Source: JBDKVA01 sp039679375 (GTDB lineage: Bacteria; Bacillota; Clostridia; Acetivibrionales; DTU013). Taken from it: a stretch of 45,672 bases of DNA. Where the stretch lies: assembly GCA_039679375.1 (NCBI GenBank), contig JBDKVA010000024.1, positions 1 to 45,672 of the forward strand, given 5' to 3'. This document shows positions 16,005 through 23,625 of the stretch, piece after piece; within the stretch, counting starts at the first letter, position 1; each line of letters opens with the position of its first letter. The notes under the pieces are model-generated. The model saw only the letters and a list, made by a program, of their open reading frames with translations, did not search any database and was not told the origin of the DNA. A program made the translations under genes and the position numbers.

Positions 16005-17402
16005 TTATACCGGATGGACTTTATTGTTGAAATCCACCATCGTACTGTCTATTTTGTATTTGGCGGCCTGGCGCTGCTTGAAGAAATTCTCGGCTACCTG
16101 CGGGAACAATGCATAGGAGAGGACGTCTTCATCCTGCTCTATATATTGGCCGATTTGCCTTCTTATATTGTCCAGTTCAGGAGCGATCAGGTCAGCAGGC
16201 CTGCAGGTTATCTGCTCTTCGTCACCAAGTATTTTCTTTCGGATTTCCTCTGATATCGGAGCAGGCGTCTTGCCATACTCGCCTTTCACAAGTGCCTTCG
16301 ATTCCTTGGGGACCATCTTGTACCTTTCGCCTGTAATGACATTCATAACTGCCTGCGTACCTACGATCTGGCTTGTAGGAGTTACCAGCGGAGGATACCC
16401 GAAATCCTTCCTCACTCTTGGAACTTCTGCCAAAACATCTTCAAACTTATCGGACTTGCCAGCCTGCTTCAGCTGTGAAACAAGGTTCGACAACATACCG
16501 CCCGGAACCTGGTAAATCAATGTATTTACATCGACACCCATTACTTTTACATCCAACAGCCCGGATGCAACATATCTTTCCTTTATAGGCCTGAAATATT
16601 CCGCTATTTCACTTAATTTGGAAAGACTCAGCCCCGTGTCATATTCCGTACCTTTCAATGTAGCAACCAACGGCTCCGTCGGCGGCTGGGACGTGCCCAT
16701 TGCCATCGGTGAAATAGCACAGTCAACAATATCCACACCTGCTTCAATTGCCTTAATGTAGGCCATGGATGCAACGCCGCTGGTATAGTGGGTATGCAGC
16801 TGAATCGGTACCTTTATATATTCCTTCAACGCTTTGATCAGGTCATAGGCTGCGTATGGGAGCAAAAGTCCTGCCTTATCCTTGATGCAAATACTGTCTG
16901 CACCCATTTCCACAAGTGTACGGGCATCCTTTACAAAAAGCTCCAGATTGTGTACAGGACTGATCGTATAGCTCACTGTACCCTGCGCATGACCGCCTTC
17001 CTTCCTGCAAGCCTTGATGGATGCTTCGATATTCCTGGCATCATTCAGAGCATCAAATATACGGATAATATCGATACCGTTTGCAATAGACTTTTGCACA
17101 AAATATTGCACCACATCGTCTGCGTAATGCTTATAACCAAGTAAATTCTGGCCTCTTAACAGCATCTGCAGTTTAGTTTTTTTCGCTTTGTTCTTTATTT
17201 TTCTAAGCCTGTCCCAGGGATCCTCATTCAGGAACCGAAGGCAGGAATCAAATGTAGCACCGCCCCAACATTCGAGAGAATTGTACCCTATATCATCCAA
17301 TTTCGCAACGATAGGAAGTATATCATCCGAACTCATCCTTGTCGCGATCAGTGACTGGTGTGCATCCCTCAATATTGTTTCTGTTATTTTAACGCTGTGC
17401 AT
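16005..17402 (-). CDS. oadA: Carboxyltransferase subunit, OadA/PycB (transcarboxylase 5S) type
   Basis: A 465-residue biotin-dependent carboxyltransferase subunit acting on pyruvate/oxaloacetate. The HMGL-like TIM barrel opens with ITETILRDAHQSLIATR. It contains the metal-binding and catalytic segments LLRGQNLLGYKHYADDVV, DSICIKDKAGLL and IQLHTHYTSGVA (His pair), followed by the conserved carboxylase domain (PPTEPLVATLKGT onward). No biotin domain is fused; it is encoded by the next gene upstream. The family uses a divalent metal in the active site (Zn, Co or Mn depending on species). AAGGAGG precedes the ATG. It is the last gene of the riboswitch-led operon. Confidence 0.92.
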   Translation of the reverse strand: MHSVKITETILRDAHQSLIATRMSSDDILPIVAKLDDIGYNSLECWGGATFDSCLRFLNEDPWDRLRKIKNKAKKTKLQMLLRGQNLLGYKHYADDVVQYFVQKSIANGIDIIRIFDALNDARNIEASIKACRKEGGHAQGTVSYTISPVHNLELFVKDARTLVEMGADSICIKDKAGLLLPYAAYDLIKALKEYIKVPIQLHTHYTSGVASMAYIKAIEAGVDIVDCAISPMAMGTSQPPTEPLVATLKGTEYDTGLSLSKLSEIAEYFRPIKERYVASGLLDVKVMGVDVNTLIYQVPGGMLSNLVSQLKQAGKSDKFEDVLAEVPRVRKDFGYPPLVTPTSQIVGTQAVMNVITGERYKMVPKESKALVKGEYGKTPAPISEEIRKKILGDEEQITCRPADLIAPELDNIRRQIGQYIEQDEDVLSYALFPQVAENFFKQRQAAKYKIDSTMVDFNNKVHPV

Positions 17403-17415
17403 TATATAAACCTCC

Positions 17416-17856
17416 TTAATTCAGAGATGCAAGCAATTCGCCCGCATTGACTGAAGTGCCGCCGGCTACATTGATTGTTGCTACAACGCCTTCGGAAGGC
17501 GCAACGATTTCGTTTTCCATCTTCATTGCTTCAAGTATCACCAGTACCTGACCCTTCTTCACCTTATCGCCTGGGTTTGCAACAACCTTAAGAATGGTTC
17601 CGGGCATTGGAGCAGTAACCTTTACAGATCCAACCGACCCATTTGATACTGCTTTTGTTTCAGCAGCAGGTTTTGCAGCGGGTGCCGGAGCTTGAACAGG
17701 TGCCTGAGGTTGAACTGCTGGAGCTGCAGGAACTGCCGGAGCACTGTATACCGGAGCGGAAACTGCTGTTGTAAATGAAGGGATCGAACCGTCCCTTACT
17801 TCCTCTACCTCGACTTCATATTGGCTTCCATTTACCTTTATTAAGAACTTTCTCAT
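17416..17856 (-). CDS. Biotin carboxyl carrier protein (transcarboxylase 1.3S type)
   Basis: A 146-residue biotin carrier. The biotinyl domain (about 75-146) carries EAMKMENE, with the biotinylated lysine at K112 and the glycine-rich hairpin PGDKVKKGQ before it. A Pro/Ala/Gln-rich linker (about 32-66) follows a 25-residue N-terminal beta segment (KFLIKVNGSQYEVEVEEV) that resembles the start of OadA-type carriers. It shuttles the carboxyl group between the 12S-like and 5S-like subunits. GGAGG lies upstream. It is spaced 13 bases from both neighbours, so the genes are clearly co-transcribed. Confidence 0.93.
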   Translation of the reverse strand: MRKFLIKVNGSQYEVEVEEVRDGSIPSFTTAVSAPVYSAPAVPAAPAVQPQAPVQAPAPAAKPAAETKAVSNGSVGSVKVTAPMPGTILKVVANPGDKVKKGQVLVILEAMKMENEIVAPSEGVVATINVAGGTSVNAGELLASLN

Positions 17857-17869
17857 ATCGAACTTCCTC

Positions 17870-18076
17870 CTATGAATTTAAATTTTGTTTTAATCGTTCA
17901 AATCTTCCTGCTGTATTCCATATCGGTGATGATTGAGGAACCTGCCTCATGGATCTGACAACCAGCTTATAACCGGGTCTTGTTTCCATTGAAGCTATTG
18001 CTGCCGCAATCACAACGGGTATATCGTTTAGTTCTATTGCTGCGGCTATCGCTGCAAGTACTTCATTTTCAACCAT
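17870..18076 (-). CDS. Small decarboxylase/transcarboxylase accessory subunit (OadG/MmdD C-terminal-like)
   Basis: A 68-residue protein with GGAGG before its ATG. The helix LAAIAAAIELNDIPVVIAAAIASM and the tail YKLVVRSMRQVPQSSPIWNTAGRFERL match the soluble C-terminal part of sodium-pump decarboxylase gamma/delta subunits (pattern VVRSIRRV...W...GR). The N-terminal membrane helix and proline linker of true OadG are missing. It probably helps assemble the 12S and 5S-like subunits (inference). Together with the absence of an OadB beta subunit gene, this points to a soluble enzyme rather than a Na+ pump. Confidence 0.75.
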   Translation of the reverse strand: MVENEVLAAIAAAIELNDIPVVIAAAIASMETRPGYKLVVRSMRQVPQSSPIWNTAGRFERLKQNLNS

Positions 18077-18090
18077 GCTGCACCTCCAAA

Positions 18091-19641
18091 TTACAATGGT
18101 ATGTTTCCGTGCTTTTTCGCCGGCCTGTTTTCCCTCTTGCTCGCCAGCATTTCCAATGCATTAATCAGTTTGCTGCGTGTGGTGGCCGGATCTATTACAT
18201 CATCCACATATCCTCTGGCTGCAGCTACATAGGGGTTTGAGAACTTGTTCCTGTACTCCTCTATCTTCTGTTCTCTTGCTGCTATGGCATCTTCCGCTCC
18301 GGCAATTTCCTTGCGGAAAATGATATTGGCTGCTCCGTCGGGACCCATTACGGCAATCTCCGCGCTTGGCCATGCAAATACCATATCTGCTCCGAGATGC
18401 TTGCTGTTCATGGCTATATATGCTCCCCCGTAAGCTTTTCTGACAATGACATTGATCTTTGGAACAGTCGCCTCGGAAAAAGCATATAGCAGCTTTGCGC
18501 CATGCCTGATGACACCGCTGTATTCCTGGCCTGTGCCTGGTAAATATCCGGCTGTGTCTGTAAACGTAATAACCGGAATATTGAAAGAATCGCAGAAACG
18601 TATGAATCTTGCGCCTTTATCAGCCGAATTGACATCAAGTACACCGGCCATGACTTGCGGCTGGTTTGCAATAATTCCAACTGTTTTCCCATTCAGCCTT
18701 CCAAATCCTATCACTATGTTTTGCGCAAAATATTTCTGAATCTCCAGAAAATCTCCGTTGTCCACTACCTTTACAATAATGTCCTTGATATCATAGGGTT
18801 TATTTGAATTGTCAGGAATTAAATCCAGCAGACTTTCATCGATTCTGTTCAGATCGTCATTTGATACTACAACCGGAGAATCCGTCAGATTGTTGTCTGG
18901 CAGGAAGCTGATCAACCTTTTGATTTCTTTCAGGCATTCATCTTCGTTCGAACTTCTGAAATGCGCCACACCGCTTTTTGCGTTATGTACCTCTGAACCG
19001 CCAAGTGTTTCAAAGGTAACATCTTCACCCGTCACCGACTTGATAACCTGCGGTCCTGTGATAAACATATAACTGGTTTTATCCACCATGAATACAAAAT
19101 CGGTAATAGCAGGTGAATAAACAGCTCCTCCTGCGCAAGGCCCCATAATGACAGAAATTTGGGGAATGACGCCCGACGCCAGTGTATTCCTGTAGAATAT
19201 GTCGCCGTAACCGCTCAGTGCATCAATACCTTCCTCGATCCTGGCTCCACCCGAATCATTAATGCTGATGAATGGCGCTCCCATCTTCATCGCCATGTCC
19301 ATAACCTTTGTGATTTTTCTGGCGTGCGCTTCGCCAAGGGAGCCGCCTATAACCGTAAAGTCCTGTGATGATACGAATACAGGCCTTCCGTCGATATTCC
19401 CATAACCGGTTACTACACCGTCGCCTGGCACCTTTTTCTTTTGCATGTCGAAATCGATTGCTCTTGTCTCAACAAAAGCGTCTATTTCAACAAAAGAATT
19501 GCTGTCAAACAACTTTTCCAGTCTCTCCCTTGCTGTCAGCTTACCGGATTCGTGCTGCTTTGAGATCTTGTCAGCACCGCCTCCTGCTTCGGCCGCTGTT
19601 TTGCGGATGCAGAGGTCGTTGATCTTTTCGTTTGTTCCCAT
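18091..19641 (-). CDS. mmdA: Acyl-CoA carboxyltransferase (MmdA/PccB, transcarboxylase 12S type)
   Basis: A 516-residue biotin-dependent carboxyltransferase acting on a CoA ester, usually methylmalonyl-/propionyl-CoA in this family. Two crotonase-like halves are visible. The first has GGSLGEAHARKITKVMDMAM, INDSGGARIEEGID and MGPCAGGAVYSPAITDF; the second has FTDTAGYLPGTGQE, YGGAYIAMNSK and VMGPDGAANIIF. AGGTGA lies upstream of the ATG. It is the first gene of the operon. The set MmdA + small subunit + biotin carrier + OadA is what a methylmalonyl-CoA:pyruvate (or oxaloacetate) transcarboxylase needs. The real acceptor cannot be read from sequence. Confidence 0.93.
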   Translation of the reverse strand: MGTNEKINDLCIRKTAAEAGGGADKISKQHESGKLTARERLEKLFDSNSFVEIDAFVETRAIDFDMQKKKVPGDGVVTGYGNIDGRPVFVSSQDFTVIGGSLGEAHARKITKVMDMAMKMGAPFISINDSGGARIEEGIDALSGYGDIFYRNTLASGVIPQISVIMGPCAGGAVYSPAITDFVFMVDKTSYMFITGPQVIKSVTGEDVTFETLGGSEVHNAKSGVAHFRSSNEDECLKEIKRLISFLPDNNLTDSPVVVSNDDLNRIDESLLDLIPDNSNKPYDIKDIIVKVVDNGDFLEIQKYFAQNIVIGFGRLNGKTVGIIANQPQVMAGVLDVNSADKGARFIRFCDSFNIPVITFTDTAGYLPGTGQEYSGVIRHGAKLLYAFSEATVPKINVIVRKAYGGAYIAMNSKHLGADMVFAWPSAEIAVMGPDGAANIIFRKEIAGAEDAIAAREQKIEEYRNKFSNPYVAAARGYVDDVIDPATTRSKLINALEMLASKRENRPAKKHGNIPL

Positions 19642-19720
19642 GAGTTTTCACCTCAATATCAAAATTCTGATGCTAGTTATATTGCTATAAGATGTTATTA
19701 CCTGGTGCTAATTAAAACTG

Positions 19721-19749
19721 ATTATATAATATTTTCCTTTCCGATGCAA
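19721..19749 (-). promoter_or_regulatory. Possible second promoter of the transcarboxylase operon, after the riboswitch terminator
   Basis: On the minus strand a perfect TATAAT (19721-19726) is spaced 17 bases from TTGCAT (19744-19749). The -35 matches the consensus poorly. If used, it would start transcription downstream of the terminator at 19789-19834 and bypass the riboswitch. Confidence 0.4.
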
Positions 19750-19788
19750 CATCCTTTCCATTGAGTATTCTATGTACAGGACAATCAT

Positions 19789-19834
19789 AAAAAAGCCTTC
19801 AACCTGATCCAGTCGCACTGAATCATGCTAAAGG
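19789..19834 (-). terminator. Riboswitch-controlled intrinsic terminator
   Basis: On the minus strand an 18-position stem with one mismatch (CCTTTAGCATGATTCAGT against ACTGGATCAGGTTGAAGG, loop GCG) is followed by CTTTTTT. Its 5' strand begins with CCTTTA, the same bases that close the aptamer P1 helix, so the two structures exclude each other. It lies about 150 bases before the mmdA start. Confidence 0.8.
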
Positions 19835-19914
19835 TCTTGCTTTCTCACCGGAGTATAAAACCAGGCAGTTCCATGCCGGTTGTTGGCTTTATAACTTTAA
19901 GCTACTCCCCTTTA
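19829..19914 (-). promoter_or_regulatory. yybP-ykoY-like (manganese) riboswitch aptamer
   Basis: On the minus strand TAAAGG (19909-19914) and CCTTTA (19829-19834) form P1. The conserved loop words of the yybP-ykoY family follow in the right places: GGGGAGTAGC directly after the 5' strand and GCAAGACCTTT at the 3' strand. Between them lie a P2 stem (GCTT/AAGC), a P3 hairpin (AACCGGCA against TGCCTGGTT with a bulge) and a short CTC/GAG hairpin. Family members bind Mn2+ and usually control metal exporters. Because P1 uses the bases of the terminator's 5' strand, metal binding should block termination and turn the operon on (inference). A related cation-sensing RNA is the alternative. Confidence 0.72.
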
Positions 19915-19924
19915 TACATAATCA

Positions 19925-19953
19925 AGTGTATCATTGGAGTTAATCTGCGTCAA
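19925..19953 (-). promoter_or_regulatory. Sigma-A promoter driving the riboswitch leader
   Basis: On the minus strand TTGACG (19948-19953) and TACACT (19925-19930) are separated by exactly 17 bases. Transcription would start about 7 bases later, right before the TAAAGGGGAG of the aptamer. The position between the mnmM stop and the riboswitch supports it. Confidence 0.65.
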
Positions 19954-19991
19954 TATCAAATCAATTATTCCGTAAATTATTCCTCATCTTT

Positions 19992-20576
19992 TCATATCAG
20001 CTTCTCGATGCATACCAATATCGGAGGGCAGTTGATCTGATTGACAAAGTCCGTTTTTGAAACAGTGAAGCGTCTGCAGTCAACATCTCGAATATATTCA
20101 AGGACCTGCTCCTTTTCTTCAAAGCCGCTGTCACCGCCATAATAAATAACGACTGTGATGATACCATTTCTTTTTATCAGATCCATTGCACTTTCAACAG
20201 CCGCTATTGTCGTGCCGCCCCTTGTACCGATCTGATGGTCTCCTTTCGGAAGATATCCAAGATTGAACATGATCGCGCTCACTTCACCCTGCACATGCTC
20301 TTTCATGCGTTCATGCCCATCTCTGACAAGCGTTACTCTTCCCTCCAGTCCAACTGCCTTTAATTTAGCAAATGTCCTGTCCAGAGCTTCCTGCTGGATG
20401 TCGAAAGAATATACCCTTCCTTCGCTGCCAACCAGTTCGGCCAGAAATACCGTGTCTCCTCCATTGCCGGCCGTTGCGTCAATAACCGTGTCACCTGGTT
20501 TTACTGCTTTTTTAATTATATCATGTGATTGGTGAAGAGAATTTTTTATAATACAGTTTTCAATCGATCGGTTCAT
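19992..20576 (-). CDS. mnmM: Class I SAM methyltransferase, YtqB/MnmM family
   Basis: A 194-residue Rossmann-fold methyltransferase. The SAM motif is VIDATAGNGGDTVFLA at about 31-46; FDIQQEAL and IMFNLGYLPKGDH (an N-L-G-Y-L-P motif typical of YtqB) follow. In Bacillus subtilis YtqB/MnmM makes mnm5s2U in the tRNA wobble position. I chose the ATG at 20576 (MNRSIEN) behind GGAGGAGG, although a longer frame to 20624 exists. A perfect 8-bp hairpin (AGGAGTTT/AAACTCCT, 20597-20618) sits just before the ribosome site and could influence translation. It follows rluB in the same operon. Confidence 0.88.
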   Translation of the reverse strand: MNRSIENCIIKNSLHQSHDIIKKAVKPGDTVIDATAGNGGDTVFLAELVGSEGRVYSFDIQQEALDRTFAKLKAVGLEGRVTLVRDGHERMKEHVQGEVSAIMFNLGYLPKGDHQIGTRGGTTIAAVESAMDLIKRNGIITVVIYYGGDSGFEEKEQVLEYIRDVDCRRFTVSKTDFVNQINCPPILVCIEKLI

Positions 20577-20630
20577 TTTCCGGTTAATCCTCCTCCAGGA
20601 GTTTGCTTGGAAACTCCTAATCATGTAATT

Positions 20631-21365
20631 TCAATGGCCTTCGTGAATGCCAGCCATTTTCTTAAGCAAATCAACCTCATTTTTGCTAAGATACCTCCAT
20701 TTTCCTTCCTCCAGCCCCTGTATCGCGATCGGCCCGATTGCGATCCTTTTTAGATGCAATACTGCATATCCGAGAGCCTCAAACATCTTTCTGACTTGTC
20801 TGTTCCTGCCTTCATGAATGGTTAATTCAACAACCGATTGCTTTTGAGATAACTGAATCACCTTCACTTTAGCAGGTGAAGTAGTATAATCATCTATGTC
20901 CACCCCTGTCTGCAGGCGGATTATATCATCGTCCTCCAGACTGCCATCGATTACGGCGCGGTATACCTTCCCAATCTCATGGCTGGGATGGGTGAGCATA
21001 TTGGTCAACTCTCCGTCATTTGTAAGTATGATCAGGCCCGATGTGTCATAATCCAGTCTTCCGACCGGATAAATCCTCTCTTTAACCGTATCCGTCAAAT
21101 CAAGGACGGTTTTTCTGGAAAACTGGTCTTTGGCTGTAGAGATGTATCCGACCGGTTTATTAAGCAGTATATGTACCTTTTTTTGTTCATACCTTATTTC
21201 TTTTCCATCTACCTTCACAATTTCACTGCCATTGATTTTTGTTCCTGGAACCGTAACGACCTGGCCATTTACTTCAACTCTTCCATCTGCGATGTATTCT
21301 TCACACTTGCGCCTTGAAGCTACTCCTGCGTCTGCAAGATACTTCTGCAGCCTTATTTCAGACAT
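20631..21365 (-). CDS. rluB: Pseudouridine synthase, RluB family (16S/23S rRNA)
   Basis: A 244-residue RsuA/RluB-type pseudouridine synthase. An N-terminal S4 RNA-binding domain (RLQKYLADAGVASRRKCEEYI) covers about 1-60. The catalytic domain has YPVGRLDYDTSGLIILTNDG, with the catalytic Asp in GRLDYDT, and the C-terminal HEGRNRQVRKMFEALGY signature. B. subtilis RluB modifies 23S rRNA; assignment between RluB and RsuA rests on overall similarity. AGAAGGG lies before the ATG at 21365. In many Clostridia spmA/spmB precede this gene as I recall; here ytfJ and DUF2953 do. Confidence 0.92.
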   Translation of the reverse strand: MSEIRLQKYLADAGVASRRKCEEYIADGRVEVNGQVVTVPGTKINGSEIVKVDGKEIRYEQKKVHILLNKPVGYISTAKDQFSRKTVLDLTDTVKERIYPVGRLDYDTSGLIILTNDGELTNMLTHPSHEIGKVYRAVIDGSLEDDDIIRLQTGVDIDDYTTSPAKVKVIQLSQKQSVVELTIHEGRNRQVRKMFEALGYAVLHLKRIAIGPIAIQGLEEGKWRYLSKNEVDLLKKMAGIHEGH

Positions 21366-21477
21366 AACTATTTCCCTTCTTAAATTGTAGATTTTTATCA
21401 TGTATCTCATACTTTGTAATATGGTTTTATCTTTGTGGTAATCACTGTATTTCACCATAAAATATACCACGTACAAA

Positions 21478-21539
21478 TCAAAATTGAAAGGGCATCGAGC
21501 CCCCTCGATTTTGGAGCAAGACTCCGCTATGCTCCATAA
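21478..21539 (+). repeat. Dispersed modular hairpin repeat, copy B (short)
   Basis: GAAAGGGCATCGAGCCCCCT is followed directly by TTGGAGCAAGACTC and CGCTATGCTCC. The middle hairpin modules of copies A and C are missing, which shows that the repeat is modular. It lies between rluB and the ytfJ terminator. Confidence 0.75.
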
Positions 21540-21542
21540 ATG

Positions 21543-21600
21543 AAAAATGCCACTGGCAAACTGTAAGGGTTATCTCCCTTTTCCCGGCCGTGGCATTTTT
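21543..21600 (-). terminator. Terminator after ytfJ, possibly bidirectional
   Basis: AAAAATGCCAC (21543-21553) pairs perfectly with GTGGCATTTTT (21590-21600). The 36-base interior holds a second small stem (AAGGG/CCCTT). On both strands the stem ends in T5. It starts 21 bases after the ytfJ stop. Confidence 0.7.
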
Positions 21601-21621
21601 ACTGTATCATTTATATTTTGT

Positions 21622-22113
21622 CTATTCTGTTTCACTCTCGCGTTTTATCTGGTCTCCGCCCTCTGTCCTTACTTCCTTTTTTATAGTAACCTTTTTCTTG
21701 AAAACATCTTCAAGCTTGCACATGATCTCCGGTACAAGGTCAAGAACTCTATCCAGAGTAGAATTGATATTTACAGGCAGTAGTTTTATCTGTCCGTTTC
21801 CTACCACCATGAAAGCTACCGGATTGATACTGACACCTGCGCCGCTGCCTCCTGCGAATGGGTATTTCCCGTTTTTGATTCCATTTTCGTCTTCACTATC
21901 ACTGCCGCTTCTTTCGTCTTCATCATCATTCGTTATGCCGCTGTACTCTCCTCCGCCGGCTGCAAACCCGAACGCTACTTTTGAGATCGGAATGATTACC
22001 GTGCCATCAGGAGATTGTACTGCATCACCCACAATCGTATTGACATCCACCATCTCTTTAATACTCTCCATGGCAGTTGTCATCAAACCTTCTATTGGAT
22101 GCTGTTCAGCCAC
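21622..22113 (-). CDS. ytfJ: Sporulation protein YtfJ (GerW family)
   Basis: A 163-residue GerW/YtfJ protein. The family core is PIEGLMTTAMESIKEMVDVNTIVGDAV, then DGTVIIPISKVAFGFAAGGGEY and the glycine-rich GGSGAGVSINPVAFMVV. An acidic spacer (DDEDERSGSDSEDE) separates the two parts, and a charged C-terminal tail follows. GerW is needed for normal spore germination in Bacillus; its molecular role is unclear. It overlaps the DUF2953 gene by 8 bases, so the two are translated from one message. Confidence 0.93.
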   Translation of the reverse strand: MAEQHPIEGLMTTAMESIKEMVDVNTIVGDAVQSPDGTVIIPISKVAFGFAAGGGEYSGITNDDEDERSGSDSEDENGIKNGKYPFAGGSGAGVSINPVAFMVVGNGQIKLLPVNINSTLDRVLDLVPEIMCKLEDVFKKKVTIKKEVRTEGGDQIKRESETE

Positions 22114-22774
22114 TCAATTCACCACCTATCCTTCTCTTTGATTTTTGCGTAATTAAGTATTTGGTATGGTATATTTTTATCAACACAACTATAATATGGA
22201 CTAGTTTTACATGAAATATGCAGTTCGCTTCGACTTCAAAAATTCTCTTGTCAAAGCATGGAGTGATATGAATATTCCTTTTGAAAAATTTCAAGTATCT
22301 TGTAATGTGACTTACCAGGACACCCGCAACTGCCCATAACAGCCCGCATAATACGCCGGTTTGCGCAGCATCTCCTGTTCCCTGCCTTAACTTTATGTTT
22401 AATTCAACGTGAATGTCTTTTTTGTTCAAATACCTTCGAACGTCTTCAAAGAGGCTGCTATGATCCTGAAGATAGATTTTTACACTGTTATATTTTTCAA
22501 ATATATCAAAGGGAAAAAGCTTCTCTTCTTTTTTCGTGCTCTCGCGCAGTTCTTTGCTCTGCCCTTTTACAAGCTTGAACCGGACTTTTCCTCTATCTTT
22601 TTTAATAAGAGGGATTTCATATTCATACCGTACCAGTCCATTACCCGTATAAAAAGAAATGACAACCCATTCGCCCAGGTCATTGCGAGTATATTCGAAG
22701 GCGGCTTTAATTTTAATCCGGAATAGCGCTATATAAACGATGAATAAAATAAAAAAAATAGCAAAATAAAGCAT
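22106..22774 (-). CDS. DUF2953 membrane protein
   Basis: A 222-residue protein with an N-terminal membrane helix (MLYFAIFFILFIVYIALFRI) and a beta-rich region ending in a second hydrophobic stretch (HVKLVHIIVVLIKIY). The layout and the position immediately upstream of ytfJ match DUF2953 proteins of spore formers (B. subtilis YtfI). The function is not known; the fixed pairing with ytfJ suggests a sporulation role (inference). GGGGTAGACC precedes the ATG. Confidence 0.85.
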   Translation of the reverse strand: MLYFAIFFILFIVYIALFRIKIKAAFEYTRNDLGEWVVISFYTGNGLVRYEYEIPLIKKDRGKVRFKLVKGQSKELRESTKKEEKLFPFDIFEKYNSVKIYLQDHSSLFEDVRRYLNKKDIHVELNIKLRQGTGDAAQTGVLCGLLWAVAGVLVSHITRYLKFFKRNIHITPCFDKRIFEVEANCIFHVKLVHIIVVLIKIYHTKYLITQKSKRRIGGELSG

Positions 22775-22924
22775 GGTCTACCCCAATCTTCGTGTAGGAG
22801 CTGCTTATTAGCTATTTTCTCCATATTTTCAACATTCATTCCATTTTATGCATTGCTACTGTTAGGATAATTTTATGAACAGGCAGATCCGATATGCAGC
22901 CGATGTATATGGTATTGGCGCCCT

Positions 22925-23530
22925 CTATTCTCCCGTTGTGCCGGAGGTTTGCTGCTGGCTTGATGAAACGTCAGAGGTTTCCGCATGGATAACGGTTTCG
23001 TCTTCTGCAGGCATCATTTTTTCCAAGTCTATAATCGGTAAATCCTTTATGGATTTAAAACCAAAGCTTCTAAGGAACTCTTCCGTAGTCTCGTAGATCA
23101 GTGGCTTACCCGGCAGATCCAATCTTCCGGCTTCCTTGATAAGATTGCGTTCGAGAAGCCTTGATATGGCGCTGTCGGAATTCACTCCCCTTATCATTTC
23201 GATCCTTGCCCTGGTGACCGGCTGGTTATAGGCGACAATCGACAATGTTTCAAAAGCAGCTTGCGATAATGCCTGTTTCTGCCTCGGCTCAATGAGTCTT
23301 CTTATGTATTCCGCATGCTCCGGCCTCGTACAAAGCTGGTAGCTTTCATCAAGTTCTCGCAGCATGATGCCTCTTTTTGAATTTTGCAGCGATACGGCCA
23401 TATTGTTCAGGATAAGCCTTGTCGTTTTGCGGTCCATTTCCAGTATATCTGCCAGCTTCTGAAGAGGCAGAGGATCTCCGGCTGCGAATAACAGACCTTC
23501 AATAATAGCTTCAATCTCTTTGATATCCAT
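22925..23530 (-). CDS. scpB: Segregation and condensation protein B
   Basis: A 201-residue ScpB, the winged-helix subunit of the SMC-ScpA-ScpB condensin that organises and separates chromosomes. Recognised parts are EAIIEGLLFAAGDPLPLQKLADIL at the start, LSQAAFETLSIVAYNQPVTRARIEMIRGVNSDSAI (split over residues 85-125) and the end LIYETTEEFLRSFGFKSIKDLP. The C-terminal 25 residues are acidic and Ser/Thr-rich. It is preceded by AGGAAAGG. scpA lies 95 bases upstream on the same strand. Confidence 0.95.
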   Translation of the reverse strand: MDIKEIEAIIEGLLFAAGDPLPLQKLADILEMDRKTTRLILNNMAVSLQNSKRGIMLRELDESYQLCTRPEHAEYIRRLIEPRQKQALSQAAFETLSIVAYNQPVTRARIEMIRGVNSDSAISRLLERNLIKEAGRLDLPGKPLIYETTEEFLRSFGFKSIKDLPIIDLEKMMPAEDETVIHAETSDVSSSQQQTSGTTGE

Positions 23531-23625
23531 TGTGTTGCCTTTCCTATTTAAAATACGTTATATCAGTCTGTACGCAGTGTTGATGCTATAAACGGGCGTC
23601 CTTTGCGATAGCTGTCATTACCATC

